Source: Antennarius striatus
Lineage: Eukaryota > Chordata > Actinopteri > Lophiiformes > Antennariidae
Length of the DNA stretch: 64,000 bases
Assembly (NCBI RefSeq): GCF_040054535.1
Contig: NC_090779.1
Coordinates: 23,428,501 to 23,492,500 of the forward strand
Direction of reading: 5' to 3'
Under the pieces are notes generated by a model. That model was not told the DNA's origin, searched no databases, and saw nothing but the letters and a program-made list of their open reading frames with translations. The first letter of the stretch is position 1. The number at the start of each line of letters is the position of its first letter. Below are positions 22,741-35,019 of this stretch, piece after piece. The position numbers and the translations under genes are program-made.

Positions 22741-25700
22741 TTACGCAGCTTGTTTTGGTGTGTCTGTTATTTGTTGTCTCTCAGGGGTGTTTTTAGGCTT
22801 GACGTGGGACAAATGAGTGTGGAAACTGAGCCATCTTTGTGTTTGTGCGCCTCGGGTTTTCATCTTTTAGTTTAACAACTGCTTCGTTGTGTGTTTTTCA
22901 TGAAAGCTGCTCGTTTTCTACGTTCATTTTTGGAGATGATTGATTCCACTGCGCACAAAGCACAATAAACTCCTAGACATTTATGGCTCTCCCCCCGTGG
23001 GACGCAGGTTCGTCAGGGCCCTTCTCTCTCCACTGGGCTCCGCCCGTTATCTAGCCAGGCTCAGTATATACTTTGCGGGGGGAAAAACGCATTCAGACAC
23101 GCAGCCTCGGGCAGCTGCGGGATATAGGCTGGGATTTAAAGGCCCTTTCGCTCCACTAAAGAAGCAGCAGCTGCCTTTGGATCCCCCGCTTTGTCCGCCA
23201 CGACGACACCCCCACATCCACCCGCACTCAACAAGCCCCTCTAAAGACCCACTCACACACACTGTTTGCCCCGCCGTGGATACACCGGGCGAGGAGGCCA
23301 CCTGCCAGAGCTGGAAAAAGAAAACTACTAGTCTTTGTAATTGTCCTGGTCTATTGAAACAAACCATTCAGCAGGTCATACTTGCAAGTTTACCCTTAAT
23401 TGAAAGGAGCCAAATGCAGCAGCGGCGTCTGAATGCGCACCGGGCGCGTCTGCGCGCCGGAGACAAAAGGCGCATTTCATAATTTCTCCATCAGTTTCTT
23501 CTCCGGTTCCTCCGGTGTGACGCGAACGTTTTGATGGAAATGGAGACTTTTGATGGCCAGAGTGACTTTGTCAGCTCCACGCAGCCATAAGCTCTGACGG
23601 CCTTGTTCTGATTTCCAACACAAAGCCCTCTCCGGCTCCATTCTTTCCTTTTTGTTGCCATATGGCAAATCCATGTAGACATAGCCAAGACCCATTCAGT
23701 CAGCCACAGAATGTCCTGCATCAGAGAACAAAAGACACTTTGTCTGGCTTCTCTATTGATACGCATGGACGAAAAAAATATTATAATTAATCTATGGCTA
23801 TATCCAGCTAATTAACGCCCATATGCCCACGGGGAGCTGCGTGGCCATTCAGGGGAGTTTTAAAATCTCAATAGTTTACATGTTAAAGACAACAGCTGTT
23901 CATGTGTTACTTTAATGAAGTCCCCTCTATGTTAGAGACTGGACACATTCAAGGGCCCAAGGCCCCCTCAGAGTTAAAGGGGTCATCTTCCTTTATTTGT
24001 CTCTACAGCTGTGCAACTTTGTTCCATAAATAGAACTTTAAAAAAATCATTATTTTTCCTCAAAAGGGGGTTTCATTTGAGACAAATCACAGGTTAAAAC
24101 CTGGAATTTAACTTCTCTTTTAACAGAGAGTGTAAACTTTAAACAGCAAATGATTTTAATCAGCGTGTTTGTCTAAATATAACAGGAGGCCACTGGTTTC
24201 TGCAGCTAACTGTGTCTCCGCACTGCGGAAGATGGCGATTATAAGTTAATTCCTGCCTGTTGTGTGTGTGATGGACACAAAGGAAGGAGATGACAGCTAA
24301 CAGAGAGACCTCATTAACAAGAATATGATTAAACAACCAGCTGCTGATGGAGGAGCAGCCTCACGCCCCATCTGACCTTCATCTGACGTCCACGTTTGTT
24401 CTTTATCTCAGTCATCACTGTAATCTAATCAAACCTCCTTTAATCATGACTAACTGTGTTCATCTGAGGTACCGTAACTTAACATCAGAGGTCAAATGGA
24501 TTTGACCTAATACAAAAAAAAGCATGATTAGAGTTGATTTAAAAGAAATTATGTTCACCAAAAATGGTTGTTTCATTAAAGTAACATCAGGAAGCGACGC
24601 TCTGCTTATTGAGATAAACGTTTTATATTAAAATTTATAATTAGTTAGAATAAAATATTCCATTCACAAAACATGTGCGTAAAAATTAGTCTTTCTTGTG
24701 ATTTGATGACCAAAAATTTGCAATTCAAAAACTGTGGTGAATCAATGTGTTTGATCTTTTCAAATGAAAGGAAGATATGATCGGAGTGATAAAACCAAAG
24801 GACGTGAACACAACGCGTCCTCTGTCCGTTGATTCTCTCAGTGTTAATTAATCACGTTGACCTATAATAAAATCCGGTCATCTCTCTAAAACTGCGTCAG
24901 GAGTTCATTTAATTTTTTTTTCTCCTCCTTTGTGGTTCTGGAATGAAAAATGTTTCAAGTGGAGCCACTTTGACGCGCAATGCGGGTTTGAGGCTTCACG
25001 CAAATGTAACACCAAAAAATATAATTTCAGGGGGAAACAAAACTTTATCAGAATTTCCTCTCACAATAAAAAAAAATAAAATCGTACACACACATACAAT
25101 TAACAGGACATTCTGCAAAGTCTGCAATTAAATATAGAAAAGAGGAAAATCAGCCAAAGGGAATTAGCATTTTCCATGACCATCTGGCACCGGCGCAGGC
25201 GACGGGGAACAAAGGCCTGCTGGATGGAGAGGAGAGGCGAGTGTGCCATCGCATTGACCTGCAAATGAGGCTTTGTCACCGAGTTAAAGCTCCCTGACCC
25301 CCTTTATCCCCCCCTTTCCCCCAAAAAAGACTTCTTTTTTAACCTATATAGCGTGACGAACAGAGGCCCGAATTCAGGTCTGAGCGTGTTTGGATGGAAA
25401 TGATTGACAAAACGCAAACTATTTAATTCTGCGTGTCTGATTAATAGTCTTAAAATGTGAGTTTTCTTGAAATCCACATCAGGACCTCGCAGCATTCACG
25501 TCAAGGTTGTGTGTGAACGTGAAACGAGGCGGAATGCAGCTCAGCTGTGATCTGAACTTGATCGAACGACTCAAAAACGAACTGATTGGAACATTTGGAT
25601 AGATTCCAGTCTGACGCACGGGCTTGTTGAGCCGCTTTACGCACCAAAATTCACATAAATACTTTCCTTTCTCTCATGTTTAAGGTTTTCCTCGCGCAGA

Positions 25701-28430
25701 CTTCACTTTTATTTCACTATTATTAATATAAATTAATAATAATAATAAATTAATATAAGTTAGAATTCATACATTTACACAAAATTATATCTTTTTGGCT
25801 CATTTATTGATCAGATGCTTGAGCGCATGCGGAGTTTGTGTGCGCGCTGTGTTTGGTGTCTGTGGTGGGTGGGTTGAGGGGGGATTGTTGGACACCTGTG
25901 CCACCTCCAACCCCCACCCCCCCACCCCCACTCCACTCAATGAAGATTGAAGTGCGCAGACAGAGACCCACGTGTTTGCATAAAGGTGATCGCATCCGGA
26001 GGAGGGATCAGTCGTTTACGCGTTTCTTTCTCTGTGTGGTGATGAGCGTCTAACGAGTCAAATGAAAATGTAAAGCAGTAAATCAACAAACACGCTCAAG
26101 GAAAAGAGGAAACAGACAATTAAAGAACAAATTAAGAATCATTAAGTGAATTTAATATGTCCTTAAAAGCATCTGTAGCGCACCAAGATGAGGATTCTCT
26201 ATCATATTTTAATGATAGAGAAACACTTTTTATATATTATAAGAAATAATTTTCATATATCATCCAATAAAAACACTCAATAAAAAATATTTTTTATAGG
26301 TGAAATTATTTTTAGTTTGAGTTCTTCTTGTCGTCTTTTCCCTTCTTCCTCCTCTCCTGCGTCTCTCTCTCTCTTTACATCCACTCAGTATTCATGCCTG
26401 CGGTCAACAAAGACCGCGGCTCAATCCACGCAGGAGGCGGTGTGGCAGGGAACTCGTGGCAGCTTTTCAAATATCTCCTTTCTGTCTCCTCCTTTTCTTT
26501 GCATCTCGACTTTGGTGAGAGGAGGGAGGCAGGAGGAGGAGGTTGGGGAGAGAGAGAGGGGGGGGGGGTAATCAGCCTCCCACCCTCGATCTCTAATTCA
26601 CTTTGCTCTCCCCACGCATCAAGGGGATCGGATTTAACGCTGCCCAGAAGAAAAGCGGATCCTTTACAATGTTTCATAACGTGAAGCAGCGAGTGCCTCC
26701 TGTCCGAGCCGCACCCAAACACAACACGCAGCCCGTGGAGGTTTGGGCTCGTTTGCCTCCAACTAGTTGAGGTTATCTTTTACTCATCATTAATTCAAAT
26801 TGTTTTTATTGACTTTCCCCTTAGTTTAAGATTTATTATTATTTTTGGAAACGTTTGCGAATTTTTTTTTTTTAAATGAAAGTAATTCGGTTCTGAAACG
26901 GGTTTTATGTGTCTTATTAATAGATGATTGATAAGATCAGATAGAATACATGTTTTTGATGCGTTCATGATGTGACTTTAGTGGAGGAATATGCACGGAC
27001 TCCACCTCTGTGGTTAAACGCATTAATTCAGCTAAAGATTGACAATTAAATGCAGCCTGTTGTCTTTATGGTTGACCAGTTTTCCCGCCTGCAGGGGTGA
27101 AGAGGTCACGGTATTGATTTGACACTAAATGCCATCGTCCGCCCTTCACTGCAGAAACATCCAGAATGTTAAAAGTGTAAAAATAAATAAATAATAAAGC
27201 TAAGTTTTTAGGTTTTTTAATAAAAATAATTGACACCAATAACAACTTAAGTCAAAGTCAAAATGTGAGAAGTGTTTTCTTCTGGAATGATTAAAGGAAT
27301 GGAGCTCCAGTGTTCTCCTAAACCGATGGAGAAGATGGGGGCTTGTTTAAAAAAAAAAAAAAAATCAGTTTAAGCTTTTAGGTGTCAGCATTGAATTGCT
27401 AACACAATAGCTTGGGTGCTAAAATAAAGAATAAAATAAACAATATAATAAAATGTTTTCATTTCAATTTAGGATCTCTAGGATTCTGGATATTTGGATT
27501 AATATATTTATACAATTTGAATTTACTCAATGTTTTTTCTGATGTTTTTTAAAAAAAATTAAGACAAACTTATAACTGAATTTTAGTCCCTCGACCTTTT
27601 AGAGTTCACATAAAGTGATAAATCAGACTAATCCACGTTTCTTATTGACCGACACGTTTGCAGCTGACAGTAGATGATTTAATCACACGCGGCTGTCCGT
27701 GATTGGCCGGTGCGGTGCGGGCGTTCGCAGGACGTCGTGTCGGAGCAGTGGTCAAACAACTACCCACTGTGGCCCTTTGAGCTCCACACATACTGTACCC
27801 ATCAAAGCGCTGCATAGCTTCAGTGGCCGGCCGTGCTTTACAACCGAAGGGCCATATGCATCTCTGCAGGAAGGGGCCGTCTGCATTGTGGCAGTAATTG
27901 GACGGAGAGAAGAGAGGAGGAGACTCAGATAGTACGATGACACTTGAGAAATGAGATCTAACTCCATCCCAGCGCCAGTCCTGACAGCCAGAGTCCTCCA
28001 CCTCCATTCTTCTCCTGCCTCCTTTTGTCCGGACGCCTTTCAGCCCGTCTGAACCAAACCTGTTCCCCTTCACATCACTCCTTCCACGGGATGCGAGTCC
28101 TCTGTTGCGCTGTTTTATCCGTCCATCCATCCATCTCTGACGCCTCTCCTCCTCCTCCTCCTCGCTCCTCTCCTCCTCGTCTCTTCTCGTTGGCACTTTT
28201 TCCTCCTTCAATCATCTTGGCTCATAAAACTCTTGGAGGAGGGCGAGCAGGCTGTGTTTTCAGGGCTGGCTACACCGCTTTGGGTGCACTGACTCGCACT
28301 AATGCTATTCATGCCTCACATTTGCTCGCCAGGTCCTGTGAAAAGGGACGGCTACGGCGGCCTTTATGGAACGCGCAACAAAGGGCCATCATTCATCGCA
28401 CGGTGGAGCGCCGAGCGGCGGCCTGGTCCT
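22741..28430. other. Gene-free region downstream of cdkn1c
   Basis: No recognised coding exon. The reading frame on the + strand at about 22940-23480 has no ATG start and no family likeness. The sequence is mostly unique rather than repetitive. Blocks of mixed composition with homeodomain-type TAATTA motifs (23490-23870), around 25130-25310, 27655-27960 and 28240-28440 look like conserved non-coding DNA, but conservation cannot be tested here. Confidence 0.4.
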
Positions 28431-28627
28431 GCTAGCCGTCAGCTGCTAGCATCGAGTCCAGCGTCATTGCTTTTGTTTTGAAAAATGCAGCATCGTGCAA
28501 GTTGAGAAAGGTGATGAAGAGAAGCGGGGAAGTTTCTTCTTCAAAGGCAAAGTCATCTTTACTGTCAAGTGTATATGCACGACATACAGCACAGATGAAA
28601 TTGCAGTCCTCTCTGACCCACAGTAAA

Positions 28628-28737
28628 CAGGCAGAACAACAGGAAGTACAACAGGCAGTACAACAGGAGGTACAACACAGGCAGTACAACACAGGTAGTA
28701 CAACACAGGCAGTACAACAGGCAGTACAACAGTACAT
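28628..28737. repeat. Short-period minisatellite (12-14 bp, 'gtacaacaggca' units)
   Basis: About eight imperfect units with the core 'gtacaaca(ca)ggca' stand in tandem. The Cys/Val-rich minus-strand frames over this region are a product of the repeat. Confidence 0.85.
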
Positions 28738-29170
28738 CAGAGAGTACAGCACGAAGTATGAGACAGACAAAACACGAAGGGACGGTAAACATCTCTACAC
28801 ACCCCATTGGTGTGTTTTGCAGAGCGCTGACTGTGATCACATTATAACCAATCATCGGGCGGCGATATCAATATTCAGCCGCGCTCCCGGGTCACTGAGC
28901 CGACATTAATCTTCACCTCTACTCGACTGTTCCTTCACATCGGGCCGACAGCCTTTGAGTCCTGTTGGCAGCTCACAACAATACCCAGAATGCCGCGGGG
29001 GCCTTGTCAGCCTGTCCTAATTTGTGGCTGTGGTCCTGTGGTTGAATTCAGCGGCTGCTGGCTGTTTGACCTGCTGCATTCTGTCGCTGGATTAGCAACA
29101 TCTTTTAGTCTCCAGGCAGGGCAGCAGCAATGAGCTGATGAGCAGCCTGCAATTACACAGCAGGAACGGC

Positions 29171-29172
<2 letters not shown>

Positions 29173-29256
<84 letters not shown>

Positions 29257-29268
29257 ACACACACACAC
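29173..29268. repeat. (CA)n microsatellite, about 96 bp
   Basis: Nearly perfect CA run with a single G substitution towards its end. Confidence 0.95.
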
Positions 29269-30774
29269 TTAAATGTTTATGGATGGATAGATGGAAAAGT
29301 CTTCAGGAAAGGGAAAGAGAAGCAGGTGATGCTTTGAAGAGGAGCGAGGGCGCGGCTGAAGGGAAACTGTCTCAGTGTGTGCTGGGGGGGGGGGGGGGGT
29401 TTGTACTTACGCAGTGGGCATTCAGCCCACATTGTGAACATGGAAATCAATGTATGGAGGGTCTGAGCAGCAGCTTATCTTCACAGAGATGGCACCGCAC
29501 CGCCGCCAGAGCGACCGACTGCCAACGGACGCTCTGCCAAAAAAACCCCAACATTTCTGCAATTCGAATCCATCACAGGGTTTCATTCAGAAGATGCCAT
29601 CGTGTAATTGTCCCGGAGCGTGTTGTAAAGAGGCTGCTGGCACAGCTCAGACGCTGATAATCAGAGCTGGGGAGGCTGCGAGGAGAGCTGGGAGATAACA
29701 GTAACTTTCATGCTGGAAGAAGTTGAATAACGGCAAAGCTAGCAGAGAAAGAAATAAAAGTTTCTTTAGTTAAAGCTGCTTAAAGCTTTGTAAAGAAAGT
29801 TAAACTGACCCAAAAAAAACCAGACCAGACATGAGAAATATATGATGTTTGACGCAGGGATAATGTTAAACTAACATCTATACGTGTAACATCAATGAAT
29901 AAGTACTTTTTTTTTTTACTGTATTACTGAATTTCATTATTTATTCTGTTATTCTTAATAATAGTTTTTCATGCTTTTGTCCTGTTTTTTTTTTCTTTCA
30001 CTTACAATTATTTGGGGTTTTTTTTTCTTATATTTGTTTTATGTGAAACTATTTTTTTCTTTGTTTTGTTGGTCCCACATCTGTGTTGTCCTCCGAGTGC
30101 CTGGAACACAAACCAGGGCTGGACTGGACCCATAATTAACAGTATATCTGGGACGAGGTTCATTGATTTATTATTTGTCTATACTGACACTGGGCGGGGC
30201 CAGCCACGCCTCCTATTAGGCACTTCCTGCCACAAAAAGATCTGCAATAAGTTAGAAGTAAAAGGCAGTGACAAAAATAAAATGTAAAATGAAGAAAGAC
30301 CAAAATAGAACATTGCACATTTGCAAGATGTTAACGGACACGCCCAACAAAGGAGCTGAACCTACAGCAACAGGCAGGTCAGCGCCGCGTGGGGATTGGC
30401 TGCGCCGCCCGGGACCCTACAAAGAAGACAAAGCCTTCCAACGATGGGAATGGGGAAGTTGGCAAACGTAACGCGGTCCCCTGCCATCGTCCCTCGCTCC
30501 CTCCCTACTGTTTCACAACAGATGCTATGTTCCATGAAGACACTGTCAGCTGCACAAGAATGGGACCAAATTTGTCGACAATGACGGCGGAGAGTGGAGG
30601 GCAAAAAAAAAAAAGACGAAGAAGAAGAAGAAAGAAACAAACCAGAAGGAAAAAAAAAAAAGTGTCGTCCAAGTCAGCATCTGAGTTCACAATGACGACA
30701 CCACCGGGGAGAGGCCTGGTCTCCAGGAATAGGACCTATCGCTATGGAAACACACCCCTACCCCCTCCAGTAGA

Positions 30775-30818
30775 TACACACACACACACACACGCACACA
30801 CACACACACGCACACACT
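30775..30818. repeat. (CA)n microsatellite
   Basis: CA run with two CG interruptions. Confidence 0.9.
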
Positions 30819-33201
30819 TGTCAGCTGCAGGCCAGGCGCTGTCTGGGCCCAGATGGTGGTGAAACTGCATAACTCACTTATCTGTCTCTGGGCTCTGAAG
30901 GAATGCTCACGGGCCGCTGCGATTCCCCGCAGACGTCACCCCAAAAAGAGAGAGACACGCCATCTGCTCCCAAGACACCCCCCTTTTCCTGACCGACCTC
31001 CAGATCCAACCCCCTTCTCAACCCCCCCCCCCAAATCCATCCCCTAGGGAGACACCGGAGGCGTCGCGTGATTGGTTGAAATGAATTGGGACATCCTGTC
31101 AACCAATTAAACTCTTACCAAGACGCTGAACGTGTGTGGATTCATCCCATTTTTAGCATCACCACATCAATGTCATTGATCCCCCCCCCCCCAAAAAAAA
31201 ATCGATGCTTCCCTGTTTCAAACATGCCGGGACAGGAGCGACCGGGAAAGTTGTGGAATGCTCCGAAAAAACACCTGTTGGGACATTCCACAGGTAAATA
31301 GATTTATGGATGAATTTTCCTATGAGTATCAGCAGGAGTTTAGTTGTTTCTTCATGTTATTGGTTTGAAAAAAAGAGTAAAGTTTGCCTCAAAAATCATG
31401 GAAAATAGAATCTTGAAATAAAAAAAGGTCATGTATGTGGAATAAGCGGTAATAATCTGAAACTATATGGTTAGTATAAGAGTAGAGTATAATTTTATTG
31501 ATTCCATTAGGGAAATAAGAATAAGAAAAAAAAAAGAGAATAAGAAAAAAAGAATAATAAGAAAAAAAAGAATAAGAAATAAGAATAAGAAAAAATATGA
31601 ATAAGACAAAAAAAAGAATAAGAATAAAAAATAAGAATAAGAAAAATTTCACCCAAAAGCAGCATAAAACGACATTTTATTTACACTAAAGGTTTTAGTG
31701 ATGATTCCATCCTTCAAAAAAGGGTTTAAAATAATACGGATTTTTTTTTAATAAAAAAAAAAAGAAGAAGTATGAATTCTCCTCATGTGAAAAAAAAAAA
31801 ACATCCCTGTTTTCCTGCCGTATGGAAAACTACACCCCTGAAACACTCGACCTGGCTGTTAACTGAGGGTCACTGGGTTCAGACTATACAACTTCTTCGC
31901 TGTGGAGAGTTTGCACATGAGGTTTTTCTATAAACCCCAGTTTTTTTTTTTCCATATAAACACACTGGAAATAAATCTGGAGATGATGCGGAGCGTTAAA
32001 AAAAAAAAACCCCAAAAAAACGCTGCTGCACATGAAGGTCACCCGGATCAAAAGTTTCAGAGCGAGGGAGTGAACTTTAAAAGCGAGAGCTGCCGATTGA
32101 AGCGGTGGCGTCTTCAGTCGTTCGGCTGCTGGAACGACATGAGAGGAAAAAGGGATGACCTGCGTGTTTCGCCTTCATCGCCGTGCCAAGTCGTCCCATT
32201 TCACTTTTTTCTCTTGAAGCATCCCCGCCCACCTCCACCTCGTCTTGACGTTCAAAAAGAGGTGAAATCTGGCAACTTGTGTGCCACCCACCGCGTGGCG
32301 TGTTGCTTAGGTGTGTGTGCTGGTGTGTGGTCCCTCAGATGGTTTTCTCGGTCGTCAAACGCCCTGAAAATAATTTATATGTCGTTTTTTTTTTTTTTTT
32401 TTGCAAGCTGTGAAGCAGAGATAAGGAGAAAGGAAACGTTCGAGAGGCAGAAACGGAGATAAGGCCTCAGAACCACAAACCACAAAACCAGAAGACGTAC
32501 GAGCAGCAGGTTCCGGGTCCACCCATGTGACTGATGACATCATCTGCACGAGGGCTACGATTTAAAAAAAACGACAGACAAGTCCGTCTGGGTTGGTGTC
32601 CTCAGAGTTCAGCATCCGCTCCCCTCCTGTCGTCACGGCGACCGTCACTTCCGCAGGACGCAGACGGCTTCCCGTCTGACGGAAATGAAAACCGAGCGTT
32701 GGATTCAGGAAGTGACAAAAAAAAAAAAAAAGTTTGGTGACGCAGATGATGTTTGTCGAAACCCAGACTGGATGGAGTAAGGAGAGGAAGAGGGGTGGGG
32801 GGGTGGGGGGTTTGCACAATACTGGTTTTAAGGGTTTAGTCATGACTCATCGATGTCATGTGACCATCGATGCAGCGGCGGCGGCGGCGGCGACTGACGT
32901 TTGAAACAGCGTGGATTCTACATTTATAGGTTGAGGTGAGTTCTTTTTAACGTTCGGGCCTGATGGAGCGGCGGATTCCGTGGCGTTTGCACAGCACCAC
33001 GTGTACGATAAGTTAAAGCCTGGTTAAGCCTCGGGTCGTGACATCAGCCTGTAACGAGTCGGGACAGACCCCTCCATCACGCACCGCCCCCCCCCCCAGC
33101 ACCACCAGCTCGCAGCCGCCTCCACGTCAGACGCCGACAAAACGCGTGGAACAAATGGCACCAGCCAAATGGAGGGGCAATAAGGCGAGGGGCCCTCTGT
33201 G

Positions 33202-33203
<2 letters not shown>

Positions 33204-33232
<29 letters not shown>

Positions 33233-33261
33233 CATGTGTGTGTGGGAGCGTGTGTGTGTTG
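33204..33261. repeat. (GT)n microsatellite
   Basis: GT run with interruptions. Confidence 0.95.
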
Positions 33262-33384
33262 ATGAAGTGTACCCAAGCAGACAGGACGTGGTGTGTGTGG
33301 ATTTTGTAGAGTGAATGGTGATTGTGTACTTTCAAAAGAGAAGGGGGGGGGGGGTGTCTCCCTGTGTGAGAGTGGATGTCAGAG

Positions 33385-33386
<2 letters not shown>

Positions 33387-33439
<53 letters not shown>
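33387..33439. repeat. (GT)n microsatellite
   Basis: Uninterrupted GT run, 130 bp after the previous one. Confidence 0.95.
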
Positions 33440-33440
<1 letters not shown>

Positions 33441-33675
33441 ATCACAACAGTCCAGCGTGGGTGAGGTGGAGCGATCTTTCGGTTCAAGTATGCCCCCATG
33501 TGACGGATGAGAGAAGTAGGAGACGGAGGAGGACAGCCGGTGGGTGAGGTGTGATGAAGGTGAAGCTGATGGGTCGTCCTCCTCTTCCTCTCCTTTGAAG
33601 TTGGTCTGACATTGGTGGAAGTATTTTCCGGGCCCCTAAAATTCTGTTGCCGTTACTTACAGAGCAGCTTCTGTT

Positions 33676-33740
33676 AAACCCGGGGTCCCCAACCCCCCGG
33701 CTCGGGGACCGGTACCGATCCAATCACAAACCAGAATGTT
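33676..33740 (+). mobile_element. hAT-type terminal fragment ('ggtccccaacc...ggaccggtacc')
   Basis: The motif 'ggggtccccaaccccccgg' followed by 'ggggaccggtaccg' is the end of a common fish hAT-superfamily DNA transposon. The same motif recurs at 37315. Only the terminal part is clear. Confidence 0.6.
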
Positions 33741-34984
33741 CTTACATCCTGGTTCTTTACCGGCTCATCCTCATCCTCACGGGGTTGCCATGGCGCTGGA
33801 GAGGCGGGGGCAACCCGGGGCAGGACGCCGGGTCATCACGGGGCTACGCACATCTTCAGAATGGGGGGAAGAAGCCCAGTTGAGCCTGGTGATGCCTCCC
33901 ATCATGCACCTCGGCCCCTGGTTGGCCTGATGGGTAACGTTCTCTCCTGTGGAGGGTTTGGCTCTCTGGCCTCTGATTGGCTCATTGAGCGTCTCAGGAA
34001 CAGATCGTATCCCTGCCTCCGACGCATCCGAGGGGATTTTCAGCCCTTTTGATTCAATCTGGGGGGGGGGAGGGGGTTTGTGTTTCGCCGTCTTTTATCA
34101 GATGGAGAAATGTTTCGCAGAGACAGCAGAGCAAACGCAAAGCCTGCTGGGTAACGGGACGCGGGTGTAAAAATCTCTACTAATTGAGCCCGGCTGGTCT
34201 TTATGGCGCTGGAAGTTGTGTCACATGGTACCACACCCAACCCCTCCCCCCCTCCCCGCTCTAAAATGGCCCAGAGGCGACAACTACACCCTATAAACAC
34301 CGTCCCGGTTGGATTTGTGGGCGCTGTGATCCCAGTCACCATCATGGCCGCCGGCGGACGTGACGCATCAGCTGACCCGAGCGTGAACCCCCGTGGTCGC
34401 CTGGAGCGAAACTTCATTTTCATCCATTACTGATGGCGTGGAGCTCCTCCACGACGGTGGAGTCCATCTTTTAGCGCAAACAGTTCCTCTAAAATGAACG
34501 TGAAACGATCCGTTTACGGTGAGGAGAGCAGCCGCGATCGTCGTCTGTCGGCGCCCGTCGTCGGATCAGCTGACATTTGTTTTGTGCGAGGCCTCGGACT
34601 GAAACTTCCCTCCCCTTTCCTGCTTCTTCCTCTCCGTTCCCTCCCTCCCCCGCACCCTTCTGTCTGTCTCTGTCGTCCTTTCTTCTCCACTTCCTGTTTC
34701 ATTTTCCAGCAGTTCCTCCTCCACCTCTTCTCGCTCCTTTTTCCTCCTTCCTCATCCTCTGGGAAATCCATTTCTGCTGAGCTTCTTCTTCTTCTTCCTC
34801 CATCTTCCTCCTCTCTCTCTCTCTCTCTCTCTCCCTCGTCCATTTTCAATCTCCAGCTGAGGAAAACAGAGGAGTCTTTGGCGCCCGTCCAGAACAAACA
34901 CTGATATCCACCCGGCCCCGCCCCCCTCGCCGCTCTCTTCCACTGGCAGCTGTCCATAACTAAACACAGTGTAACAGAGCAGAC

Positions 34985-34985
<1 letters not shown>

Positions 34986-35018
<33 letters not shown>
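34986..35018. repeat. (CA)n microsatellite
   Basis: Uninterrupted CA run. Confidence 0.95.

Positions 35019-35019
<1 letters not shown>

Larger units (their letters stand above)
28738..33675. other. Gene-free region, mixed unique sequence and simple repeats
   Basis: No credible exon. The stretch 31500-31650 is an A/AAT/AAG-rich low-complexity tract. Poly-C and poly-G runs occur near 29385, 31025, 31182 and 33085. A (GGC)n run lies at 32875-32892. Confidence 0.45.

Noticed and set aside
22940..23482. 180-codon open frame on the + strand after cdkn1c
   Set aside because: It begins at a TTG rather than an ATG, has no recognisable domain and low-complexity Pro/His/Arg composition, and lacks splice or promoter context.
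28464..28770. Cys/Leu/Val-rich frames on the minus strand
   Set aside because: Both follow the 12-14 bp minisatellite at 28628-28737; the repeat explains the pattern in every frame.
29007..29264. Cys-Val repeat 'protein' and similar His-Thr frames elsewhere
   Set aside because: These are translations of (CA)n/(GT)n microsatellites.
31389..31652. Phe/Leu/Ile-rich frame resembling a membrane protein
   Set aside because: It is the translation of an A-rich (AATAAGAA) low-complexity tract on the opposite strand.
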